A stretch of 7,293 nucleotides of DNA from Ruminococcus sp. UBA5884 (GCA_002431975.1 DJFA01000099.1:2754-10046); one strand, 5' to 3'. Shown: positions 1 through 5,790, numbered from the stretch's first letter. Numbers and translations are program-made. The notes: a model not told the origin generated them from the letters alone.

Positions 1-19
1 AGAAAAGAGATATTTAAAA

Positions 20-520
20 TTGAAAAAGAAAAAAATCAGATATTTTCTGCCATTTATATCAGCTATTATATGCATGGCTGTAATATTCTTTTTTTCATCA
101 CAGGACGGTGAAAAAAACAACAATCTCAGTATAGCAGTAACAGAAAGGATTGCAGGCATTATCTTTGATAATCTTGATATTCAGAGTGACGGCACACAAT
201 ACTATGTAATCCACAATATGCATATTATAATCAGAAAAATTGCACATTTTGCCCTTTATGCAATTTTAGGAGCAGTTACATATACAGCGGCACATTCATT
301 GAAAAAGGATTTTAAGAAATGCTTTGCAGTATCGCTTGGATTTCCGCTTATATATGCGGCGGCTGATGAGATACATCAGATTTTTACAGACGGCAGAACA
401 GCAAGATTATTTGATGTATTTATAGATGAACTGGGAGCTGCCGCAGGTTCAGTCATAACATTTGCAGTAATAGCCTGTATTGATTATTTAGAAAAAAATA
501 ACGGCATACGGAAAAAATAA
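20..520 (+). CDS. VanZ-like family membrane protein
   Basis: Small integral membrane protein of the VanZ-like family, 166 residues from the TTG at 20. What is seen: a lysine-rich N-terminus; a first membrane segment at about residues 8-26 followed by FFFSSQDGE, the usual FSSQxG signature; IIIRKIAHFALY at 69-80 opening a second segment; DEIHQIFTDGR at 116-126 followed by LFDVFIDELGA at 130-140, the family's hallmark run of Asp, His and Arg; and a last segment at about 138-157. Homologues are usually 150-170 residues, so the length fits. VanZ of enterococci lowers teicoplanin susceptibility, but most family members have no assigned role, and no van operon is present. The start is uncertain: there is no good ribosome binding site before the TTG, and the frame stays open to the left edge, so the true start may lie outside the window. 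The gene ends inside a hairpin terminator. Confidence 0.87.
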   Translation: MKKKKIRYFLPFISAIICMAVIFFFSSQDGEKNNNLSIAVTERIAGIIFDNLDIQSDGTQYYVIHNMHIIIRKIAHFALYAILGAVTYTAAHSLKKDFKKCFAVSLGFPLIYAAADEIHQIFTDGRTARLFDVFIDELGAAAGSVITFAVIACIDYLEKNNGIRKK

Positions 521-531
521 TCCGTATGCCG
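502..531 (+). terminator. Hairpin terminator overlapping the VanZ-like stop codon
   Basis: An 11-bp perfect stem pairs 502-512 with 521-531 (CGGCATACGGA against TCCGTATGCCG) around an 8-base loop. The stop codon TAA at 518-520 lies in the loop. The plus-strand tail (ATAATTTTATTT) is only a moderate U-tract. On the minus strand the stem is followed by a longer T-run, complementary to the A-rich stretch at 491-498, so the element could also stop transcripts arriving from the GH5 gene. Confidence 0.75.
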
Positions 532-593
532 ATAATTTTATTTCAACACAATTTGGCAGATTATAAATCATGCAAATTCGATGATTATTATTT

Positions 594-620
594 GCAGGGA
601 CGAACACAGTTCGCCCCTAC
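594..620 (-). repeat. Dispersed GGGCGA-type hairpin repeat, copy A
   Basis: Imperfect palindrome in the gap between the VanZ-like and GH5 genes. Bases 597-605 pair with 609-617 around a 3-base loop, with one A/C mismatch; the pairing extends outward to 594/620 with one further mismatch. Read on the minus strand, it is preceded by ATTCTGTAGGG (625-615), the same 11 bases that open copy B near 5762. It lies about 50 bases after the GH5 stop codon and is oriented with that gene. It resembles the short GTAGGG-CGA-TCG-CCC intergenic repeats scattered through many Clostridia genomes. The GH5 transcript has no other convincing hairpin nearby, so this may also mark its 3' end. The rest of 521-676 shows nothing recognisable. 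Confidence 0.65.
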
Positions 621-676
621 AGAATAAACAAAAAATTCATTGTTTTCAATTATGAAATTTTGTTGTCGGATTGGCA

Positions 677-2239
677 TTATTTTATACTGATAAGCTGTCT
701 TTTAAGATATGAAACATCGCTTACATTTACTTTTCCATCAGAGCTTACATCAGCATTTTTAAGTGCAGATGATGAAAGACTGCCCGAACCCAGTATATAT
801 TTTACAAGCAGAGTTATATCCCTTACATCAACAGCTCCGTCACAGTTGACATCTCCCAAAACGCTGCTTCCGGTATTTCCGCCGCCTCCATAGTATTCAG
901 CAACTGTTATTCCGTTTTTTCCAAGAGGAACTTCATGGTCAAGACCTATGAATTTTCCGTCATCAGTCTGCCAGAGTGACGGCTTTACGAAATTATATTT
1001 TTCCTCGTCCCATGTGGAAAAGTTATCATATACAAGACCGCCTGTATCTCCTGAATTTTCATTGAAGCACCAGAATGTATGATGCAGATGATTTTCAATT
1101 ATATAGTCACGTATATATGTCATCCACTGTTCATTTCTGTCGCCGTCCATAAATCCGCCCCATTCGCCTATCAGCAAAGGAGCTATACCGTCTTCATAGA
1201 TATATGCCCAGTTGTCATGCCAGCAGTCATTGTATACGGATTCCTGAGTAAATCCGTCATAGAACCATGTCTGATCGTATACAAGAGGGCCGTAGTCATG
1301 AGGTGAATATACAAGATTATTCTTATATTTTCCGAGGTCAACCGGATAATCCTTTACTCCCCTGAGATTTGCTCCCCACCATGTTCCGTAATAGTATTCA
1401 GTCATAGTAGTCCAGTCAATTCTCGGAGCTGTCCAGTCATAGCCTTCTTTCGGATATACTTCAACTCCTTCAACTACAATAAGCAGATTCGGATTTATGT
1501 CAAGTATGCGTTTTCCGGCGGTTTCAGCGACCATTTTCCAGTTGTTCGGGTCATCTGAATCGTCCCATTTTGCCATATTGTCAGGAGTATCGGCAGTGCC
1601 GTGAGGTTCATTCTTTATATCTATTGCAACTATTGTATCATCATTTTTATATTCATCTGCAAACCATTCAAGAGCAGTATAAAGGTCTTCCGTTGAATAT
1701 GTGTCATTGTACCAGAGTGCGAAATTATGACCTGCCGCATGAGTTTCCGCACTGTGAATATCAATCATGATTTTTATTCCGGCTTCATCACACCATTCAA
1801 CAGCCTTGTTGAAAAGGCTTTTACTGTCAAGAGTTGACATAACGCTCGGGTCATCATCAACGACAAGCTCCGGATTTACATAAGGATTTACTTTAGGCGG
1901 TGCAGGGTCCGGTTCGTCGTTCATCCACTGGAGCAGTATCTGAGTTGATACCGGAACTCTGAGAAAATTAAAGCCGTGGTCTGCAATCTGATTTATCATA
2001 TCATGCATATTCTGTGACCATACGCCGTCAAATACTCCGCTTCCTACATTGAAGCCAAACCAGTTGCAGCCGGTTATCCAGACTTCATTGCCCTCTGCAT
2101 TATAGATTTTGTTTCCCTCGACATGAAGCCAGTCATCGCCCTGAACGCTTTCCTCGGCTGATATGCCAAGTGCCGGATATCCTGCTGAGCATACTGCAAT
2201 TGCTGACAGCAGAGATAATGTTTTCTTAAAAAAATTCAT
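677..2239 (-). CDS. Secreted GH5 endoglucanase with C-terminal dockerin
   Basis: Extracellular endo-beta-1,4-glucanase (EC 3.2.1.4) that cuts internal cellulose or beta-glucan bonds with retention of configuration. Numbering is from the ATG at 2239 (520 residues). A signal peptide occupies about 1-28 with likely cleavage after GISA. The GH5 catalytic domain, about 35-435, opens with ITGCNWFGFNVGSGVF, the style of subfamily 1 (like Acidothermus E1). Visible active-site residues are Arg94 (RVPVS), His152 (DIHS), Asn210-Glu211 (KNEPHG, acid/base), His314 and Tyr316 (SPHDYG), Glu359 (LIGEWGG, nucleophile) and Trp390 (FWCFNENSGDTGG). A short Gly-rich linker leads to a dockerin at about 462-520 with two calcium loops, DVNCDGAVDVRD and DVSSDGKVNVSD. 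A TTG two codons upstream would lie only 3 bases from the AAGGGG ribosome binding site, whereas the ATG lies 9 away, so I chose the ATG. The dockerin implies attachment to a cohesin scaffold, and none is in the window. Confidence 0.95.
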   Translation of the reverse strand: MNFFKKTLSLLSAIAVCSAGYPALGISAEESVQGDDWLHVEGNKIYNAEGNEVWITGCNWFGFNVGSGVFDGVWSQNMHDMINQIADHGFNFLRVPVSTQILLQWMNDEPDPAPPKVNPYVNPELVVDDDPSVMSTLDSKSLFNKAVEWCDEAGIKIMIDIHSAETHAAGHNFALWYNDTYSTEDLYTALEWFADEYKNDDTIVAIDIKNEPHGTADTPDNMAKWDDSDDPNNWKMVAETAGKRILDINPNLLIVVEGVEVYPKEGYDWTAPRIDWTTMTEYYYGTWWGANLRGVKDYPVDLGKYKNNLVYSPHDYGPLVYDQTWFYDGFTQESVYNDCWHDNWAYIYEDGIAPLLIGEWGGFMDGDRNEQWMTYIRDYIIENHLHHTFWCFNENSGDTGGLVYDNFSTWDEEKYNFVKPSLWQTDDGKFIGLDHEVPLGKNGITVAEYYGGGGNTGSSVLGDVNCDGAVDVRDITLLVKYILGSGSLSSSALKNADVSSDGKVNVSDVSYLKRQLISIK

Positions 2240-2291
2240 CAGCAAACACCCCTTATATTTTAAAACATGATATTCTGTTAATATATAAATA

Positions 2292-2320
2292 ATTATATCA
2301 TAGATATCTGAGTTTTACAA
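2292..2320 (-). promoter_or_regulatory. Promoter of the GH5-dockerin gene
   Basis: Read on the minus strand: -35 TTGTAA (2320-2315), a 17-base spacer (2314-2298) and -10 TATAAT (2297-2292), with an extended -10 TGA just before it. Transcription should start near 2285, giving a leader of about 45 bases that holds the AAGGGG ribosome binding site at about 2254-2249. Confidence 0.7.
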
Positions 2321-2326
2321 TAATTC

Positions 2327-2343
2327 ATGTAAATTTTTCACAT
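2327..2343. promoter_or_regulatory. Candidate operator palindrome upstream of the GH5 promoter
   Basis: A 17-base inverted repeat, ATGTAAATTTTTCACAT, has one mismatched pair (2331/2339) and sits 6 bases upstream of the GH5 -35 box. The minus strand reads TGTGA-N5-TTACA, loosely like a CRP/FNR-type or LacI-type site. The position would suit an activator of the cellulase gene. No regulator is identifiable from the window. Confidence 0.3.
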
Positions 2344-2391
2344 AAGATAAGATTTCAAACAATTATTTTGTACAAAACTACTGATAATGGC

Positions 2392-2420
2392 TTGCAATTC
2401 CTGAAAAACCATGCTATAAT
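2392..2420 (+). promoter_or_regulatory. Promoter of the fluoride riboswitch-antiporter transcript
   Basis: -35 TTGCAA (2392-2397), a 17-base spacer and -10 TATAAT (2415-2420), preceded by an extended -10 TGC (2412-2414). Transcription would start at about 2426-2428, precisely where the riboswitch aptamer begins. Confidence 0.85.
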
Positions 2421-2425
2421 AAAAA

Positions 2426-2485
2426 AAGGGAATGAAGTTCTCCCTTGGTCATATGCCAGAACCGCTTATAATGCTGATGACTTCT
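2426..2485 (+). promoter_or_regulatory. Fluoride (crcB-type) riboswitch aptamer
   Basis: The conserved pieces of the fluoride aptamer appear in order. A first hairpin has stem AAGGGA/TCCCTT (2426-2431 with 2441-2446) and a loop containing ATGAAGTTC (2432-2440). AACCGC follows at 2460-2465, a short variable loop at 2466-2472, and GCTGATGACTTCT at 2473-2485. The hallmark pseudoknot is present: loop bases GAAGT (2434-2438) are complementary to ACTTC (2480-2484), matching GAGGCC/GGCCTC in the Thermotoga aptamer. GC at 2464-2465 pairs with GC at 2473-2474. A small optional stem TGG/CCA (2446-2448 with 2456-2458) lies between the first hairpin and AACCGC. Known members bind fluoride through a magnesium cluster and switch on fluoride exporters; here the downstream gene is a CPA antiporter, a recognised partner class. 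The call rests on motif recognition by eye, not a covariance-model search. Confidence 0.9.
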
Positions 2486-2528
2486 GTGATTATTTTTAAA
2501 AAAGGTCACGGAAATTATCAGTTTTTTT
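2474..2528 (+). terminator. Intrinsic terminator of the riboswitch expression platform
   Basis: A long hairpin pairs 2474-2490 with 2505-2521: 17 positions, including three G-U pairs and a single C/A mismatch. Seven T residues (2522-2528) follow immediately. Its 5' arm, CTGATGACTTCTGTGAT, starts with the last conserved segment of the aptamer, so the two folds exclude each other. Fluoride-bound aptamer should keep 2474-2484 occupied and permit read-through, giving an ON switch. Confidence 0.88.
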
Positions 2529-2550
2529 GTGACCGGAGGAGGATTTTTTT

Positions 2551-3726
2551 ATGTTATTTTCACTCGCACTCATATTTCTTGCAGGGCTTTTTTCATCTGA
2601 ACTCTGCAAAAAAATCAGGATTCCGGGAATTGTCGGAATGATTCTTACAGGAATGCTTATAAAACCGCTGATTGATTCATCAATAATGTCAAGTTCAGCG
2701 GATTTGCGTAAAATCGCCCTTATAATCATTCTTATAAGAGCCGGCCTTTCACTTGACCTCAATGACCTTAAAAAAACAGGCAGACCTGCTGTTCTTATGT
2801 CATTTCTGCCGGCAAGCTTTGAAATACTCGGATATATCCTGCTTGCCCCGTATATTCTCGGACTCACAAGAGTTGAAGCTGCTGTTACAGGAGCAGTCCT
2901 TGCGGCAGTTTCTCCGGCAGTAGTTGTTCCAAGAATGATAAACCTCATCGAAAAAGGATACGGAACTGACAAAAATATACCTCAGCTTATCATTGCAGGC
3001 TCATCATGCGATGATATATTTGTAATAGTACTTCTTTCAACCTTTATGAATATCGCTCAGGGCGGAAAAGCGGATATCATGGATTTTATAAATATACCGA
3101 TATCAATAATTCTCGGAATAATCCTCGGCATAATCTGCGGAACAGCAGTAAACTTTCTTTTCAGACATACACGCATAAGAAACAGTATAAAGACAATCAT
3201 ATTACTTTCAGCTGCTTTTCTCCTTGCTGATGCTGAAAACAGACTCAGCGGCACAGTTTCCGTATCAGGACTCCTTGCTGTAATCAGCATGGCTTGCTGC
3301 ATAAAAATGAAAAGCCCTGAAAAATCATCAGCTGCACTTTCCTCAAAATTCAGCAAATTATGGCTCTTTGCTGAAATACTTCTTTTTGTGCTTGTAGGAG
3401 CAGCTGTTGATATCAGATATCTTGCAGATTCAGGATTATCAGCGTCAGCTATGGTTCTTGCAGCTCTTGTATTCCGTTCGGCAGGAACTGCATTATGCGT
3501 GGCAAAAACTCATCTTGACCGAAAAGAAAAACTGTTCTGCATTATCGCATATCTCCCGAAGGCAACCGTTCAGGCGGCTACCTGTTCAATACCGCTTGCA
3601 GCCGGTCTTTCATGCGGAAAAACTGTTCTCACAGCGGCTGTTGCCGGAATACTTATAACTGCTCCGCTTGGTGCATTTCTTATCGATAATTTATATAAAA
3701 AACTGCTTTCTGAAAATAAAATATAG
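2551..3726 (+). CDS. CPA-family cation/proton antiporter, fluoride-responsive
   Basis: Membrane antiporter of the Na+/H+ exchanger superfamily (PF00999 type), 391 residues with about 11-12 hydrophobic segments and no cytosolic regulatory domain. Family features seen: KIRIPGIVGMILTGMLIKP at 21-39; LIRAGLSLDL at 61-70; SFLPASFE at 84-91; SPAVVVPRMI at 121-130; GSSCDDIFVIV at 150-160 with the paired acidic residues Asp154-Asp155 at the ion-binding site; Arg309 (FRSAGT); and LPKATVQAA at 335-343 with Lys337. An Asp-Asp pair is typical of electrogenic CPA exchangers. The ATG follows GGAGGAGG (2535-2542) by 8 bases. The fluoride riboswitch just upstream implies a role in fluoride tolerance, either exporting fluoride coupled to protons or correcting ion and pH balance under fluoride stress; sequence alone does not decide which. 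No GC-rich terminator follows: 3727-3780 is AT-rich with only weak A/T pairing. Confidence 0.92.
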   Translation: MLFSLALIFLAGLFSSELCKKIRIPGIVGMILTGMLIKPLIDSSIMSSSADLRKIALIIILIRAGLSLDLNDLKKTGRPAVLMSFLPASFEILGYILLAPYILGLTRVEAAVTGAVLAAVSPAVVVPRMINLIEKGYGTDKNIPQLIIAGSSCDDIFVIVLLSTFMNIAQGGKADIMDFINIPISIILGIILGIICGTAVNFLFRHTRIRNSIKTIILLSAAFLLADAENRLSGTVSVSGLLAVISMACCIKMKSPEKSSAALSSKFSKLWLFAEILLFVLVGAAVDIRYLADSGLSASAMVLAALVFRSAGTALCVAKTHLDRKEKLFCIIAYLPKATVQAATCSIPLAAGLSCGKTVLTAAVAGILITAPLGAFLIDNLYKKLLSENKI

Positions 3727-3780
3727 CTGTTTCCGCTTATTTTATTAAAAAAATATATATTATTTTATAAATATGTCATA

Positions 3781-3809
3781 ATGACTTTATTATAAATATG
3801 TGATATAAT
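3781..3809 (+). promoter_or_regulatory. Promoter of the carboxypeptidase pair
   Basis: -10 TATAAT (3804-3809) with an extended TGA (3801-3803), and a 17-base spacer to a weaker -35, ATGACT (3781-3786, 4 of 6 consensus bases). Transcription should start around 3815-3817, leaving a leader of about 50 bases before the ATG at 3867. Confidence 0.72.
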
Positions 3810-3813
3810 AATC

Positions 3814-3837
3814 TCAGCGTCATGCATGACAGGCTGA
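3814..3837 (+). promoter_or_regulatory. 5'-end stem-loop or operator palindrome
   Basis: GTCATGCATGAC (3819-3830) is a perfect 12-bp palindrome. TCAGC (3814-3818) pairs with GCTGA (3833-3837) outside it, leaving AG (3831-3832) as a bulge. As RNA this is a 9-bp hairpin with a TGCA loop at the very 5' end of the carboxypeptidase transcript. As DNA it is a dimer-sized binding site overlapping the start of transcription. Function is unknown. Confidence 0.4.
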
Positions 3838-3866
3838 CATTAAACAGAATGAAAGGATGTAATAAA

Positions 3867-4955
3867 ATGAAAAAATATCTTTTTCTGCTGATATCATGTT
3901 CATTGTGTCTTTCAGCATTTTCAGGCTGCAATACAGTTGACAACTCTGAAAACAAGGCTGTAAATGCTGATGTGACATCATCTGTTTCAGAAGAAACTGA
4001 AACAGCTGCCGAATCATCAGAAATCCAGTATCAGACTGAAGCCGGTATTTCCGAAAATATCACTGAATCTTCTGCTGCTGATACAGATATATACGCAGAA
4101 ACCTCCGTTCAGACTTTGGATACACAGGCTCAGGCATCAGCAGAAAAAATTGTTCTTTCACAGGATACAATGACTGTTCTGCTCAATGAAACAGCTGCCG
4201 CTGAAGCCTCTGTAACACCTTCAGGAACTTCCGCTGTTCTGGTATGGTCAAGCACTGATTCCACTATTGCCTCAGTTGATGCTGACGGAAATATCAAAGG
4301 TATCAGTGAAGGTGCCTGCACAATTATGGTAAAGGATAAGAATAATCCTGATGTATCTGCTTCAATTCATGTAACTGTCAGAGCTGTTGCTGAAACTACA
4401 CAGTCAAATTCAGTAAACGGCGTTACAGCTCTTACATATGTAAGCGGTATACTTGTTGTAAACAAAACATATGCTCTTCCGTCAGACTATGACCCGGGAG
4501 TTGACGCTGACGCAATGGCTGCTTTCGAGGAAATGCAGAAAGCTGCCTATGCCGAGGGATACAGCCTTTACATATCATCAGGTTACCGTTCATACAGCAC
4601 TCAGGAAAACCTCTATAACAGCTATGTTGCAAGAGACGGCAAGCAGCTTGCTGATACATATTCCGCAAGACCAGGTCATTCAGAACATCAGACAGGTCTG
4701 GCTTTCGACCTCAATTCAGTTGATGCTTCATTTGCTGATACTCCGGAGGGAAAATGGGTTGCTGAAAACTGCTATAAATACGGCTTTATCATAAGATATC
4801 CGGCAAATAAAACTGCTATCACAGGTTATATGTATGAACCATGGCACATAAGATATCTTGGTACAAATATTGCAACCTCAGTTTATCAGAGTGGTCTTTG
4901 CCTTGAGGAATACCTCGGCATTACTTCATGCTATGATGACGATTATCAGTATTAA
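3867..4955 (+). CDS. Lipoprotein VanY/LdcB-type carboxypeptidase with BIG2 domain
   Basis: Membrane-anchored zinc peptidase (M15B) expected to trim the last residue of peptidoglycan stem peptides, either D,D- (VanY) or L,D- (LdcB/DacB); the motifs do not separate the two. From the ATG at 3867, placed 9 bases after AAAGGA, the protein is 362 residues. The in-frame ATG at 3822 lacks a ribosome binding site and sits inside the leader hairpin, so I rejected it. Order of parts: signal peptide with lipobox FSGC (Cys21 lipidated); a Ser/Thr/Glu-rich low-complexity tether at about 22-92; a bacterial Ig-like (BIG2) domain at about 94-173 (VWSSTDSTIASVDADGNIKG); and the peptidase domain at about 187-350. 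Catalytic signatures are SGYRSY (238-243), SARPGHSEHQTGLAFDL (266-282) with zinc ligands His274 and Asp281, and EPWHIRY (324-330) with base Glu324 and zinc ligand His327. All key residues are intact. A paralogue follows 18 bases downstream. Confidence 0.92.
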   Translation: MKKYLFLLISCSLCLSAFSGCNTVDNSENKAVNADVTSSVSEETETAAESSEIQYQTEAGISENITESSAADTDIYAETSVQTLDTQAQASAEKIVLSQDTMTVLLNETAAAEASVTPSGTSAVLVWSSTDSTIASVDADGNIKGISEGACTIMVKDKNNPDVSASIHVTVRAVAETTQSNSVNGVTALTYVSGILVVNKTYALPSDYDPGVDADAMAAFEEMQKAAYAEGYSLYISSGYRSYSTQENLYNSYVARDGKQLADTYSARPGHSEHQTGLAFDLNSVDASFADTPEGKWVAENCYKYGFIIRYPANKTAITGYMYEPWHIRYLGTNIATSVYQSGLCLEEYLGITSCYDDDYQY

Positions 4956-4973
4956 TGAAAGGTAAATGATACA

Positions 4974-5753
4974 ATGAAAAAATATGCCCTTACAGCGGCA
5001 ATTATGGCTGTATGCACTCTCTTTGCCTCCTGCGGCACAGACAAAAATTCAACAGACTCTGAAACAGAAAACATAACCGAAACATCAGAAATAGTTTCTG
5101 AAACACAGATTCCCCAGACCGATGAACCGGTTGCCGCAAATGCAGATGCTGTACAGACATCTGCTGTATATACAGGCTCTGAAAACGGTATAACCGAACT
5201 GACATATATTGACGGAATCCTTATCGCAAACAAAACATATGCTCTCCCGTCAGACTATGACCCCGGAACTGACAGCACTGCTCTTGCCGCATTTGATGAA
5301 ATGCAGAAGGCTGCCTATGCTGACGGCTGTAATATCTATATTTCATCAGGATACCGCTCATATGCAAGACAGGTTGAAATATATAACCGCTATGTAGCTC
5401 AGGACGGTCAGGAATATGCTGACACCTATTCTTCAAGACCCGGATTTTCTGAACATCAGACAGGTCTTACATTCGACCTCAATTCAATAGATATCTCATT
5501 TGCTGATACTCCGGAAGGAAAATGGGTTGCTGAAAACTGCCACAAATATGGCTTTATTGTAAGATATCCGAAAGATAAAGAGGATATCACAGGCTATACC
5601 TATGAACCATGGCATATAAGATATCTTGGAGTTGAAAAGGCTACTGCCGTATATGAAAGCGGTCTTTGCCTTGAGGAATACCTCGGAATAACTTCTTCAT
5701 ATGAGGACGCTGAGGCTCTCCAGTCCGCAAATTCAGTTACAGAACTCAATTGA
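4974..5753 (+). CDS. Lipoprotein VanY/LdcB-type carboxypeptidase, tandem paralogue
   Basis: Second M15B zinc carboxypeptidase of the pair, 259 residues. The signal peptide ends in LFASC (Cys20 lipidated). A short Thr/Glu/Ser-rich tether at about 21-68 leads straight into the peptidase domain at about 70-235, without the Ig-like module of its neighbour. Catalytic motifs: SGYRSY (125-130); SSRPGFSEHQTGLTFDL (153-169) with zinc ligands His161 and Asp168; EPWHIRY (211-217) with base Glu211 and zinc ligand His214. The catalytic domain aligns without gaps to that of the upstream gene and shares long identical runs such as DTPEGKWVAENC and GLCLEEYLGITS, so this is a tandem duplication. Only 18 bases separate the genes. 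A GAAAGG site (4957-4962), starting 2 bases after the upstream stop, serves this ATG at a spacing of 11, so the two are probably one operon. The hairpin at 5770-5788 may end the transcript. Confidence 0.92.
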   Translation: MKKYALTAAIMAVCTLFASCGTDKNSTDSETENITETSEIVSETQIPQTDEPVAANADAVQTSAVYTGSENGITELTYIDGILIANKTYALPSDYDPGTDSTALAAFDEMQKAAYADGCNIYISSGYRSYARQVEIYNRYVAQDGQEYADTYSSRPGFSEHQTGLTFDLNSIDISFADTPEGKWVAENCHKYGFIVRYPKDKEDITGYTYEPWHIRYLGVEKATAVYESGLCLEEYLGITSSYEDAEALQSANSVTELN

Positions 5754-5761
5754 AAATAAAA

Positions 5762-5790
5762 ATTCTGTAGGGCGACCATTGGTCGCCCAT
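5762..5790 (+). repeat. Dispersed GGGCGA-type hairpin repeat, copy B, possible terminator
   Basis: Opens with ATTCTGTAGGG (5762-5772), identical to the 11 bases at the edge of copy A on the other strand. GGGCGACC (5770-5777) pairs perfectly with GGTCGCCC (5781-5788) around ATT. It starts 8 bases after the stop codon of the second carboxypeptidase and is followed by ATTTTGGTTT, a modest T-rich tail. It is both a member of the repeat family and a plausible intrinsic terminator for the carboxypeptidase operon. Confidence 0.7.

Noticed and set aside
565..596. Short inverted repeats TGCAAAT/ATTTGCA and AATCAT/ATGATT
   Set aside because: Six- and seven-base matches in AT-rich DNA that overlap and exclude each other. 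They are likely chance, and the adjacent GGGCGA hairpin is the clearer structure.
660..893. Plus-strand open frame opposite the dockerin of the GH5 gene
   Set aside because: It is a mirror frame of a clearly coding minus-strand region, with low-complexity composition and no ribosome binding site.
2180..2239. Lipobox in the GH5 signal peptide (IAVC)
   Set aside because: Valine directly before the cysteine does not fit a lipobox. Cleavage after GISA by signal peptidase I fits better, as expected for a dockerin protein.
2240..2245. TTG start two codons upstream for the GH5 gene
   Set aside because: It lies only 3 bases from AAGGGG, whereas the ATG at 2239 lies 9 bases away, a better spacing.
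2432..2641. Small plus-strand open frame starting inside the antiporter leader
   Set aside because: It starts in the riboswitch aptamer loop, has no ribosome binding site, and overlaps the antiporter start in another frame. The conserved RNA structure explains this stretch better.
3727..3780. Terminator after the antiporter gene
   Set aside because: Only A/T pairing is possible (for example TTATTTT with AAAATAA). There is no GC-containing stem followed by a T-run.
3822..3866. Upstream ATG for the first carboxypeptidase
   Set aside because: It would add 15 hydrophilic residues ahead of a textbook lipoprotein signal, lies in the leader hairpin, and has no ribosome binding site. The ATG at 3867 has AAAGGA at good spacing.
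20..5753. VanZ-like and VanY-like genes as parts of a glycopeptide resistance cluster
   Set aside because: No vanH, vanA/B/D-type ligase, vanX or vanRS is present. The genes are separated by unrelated transcription units, and both families are common housekeeping proteins in Clostridia.
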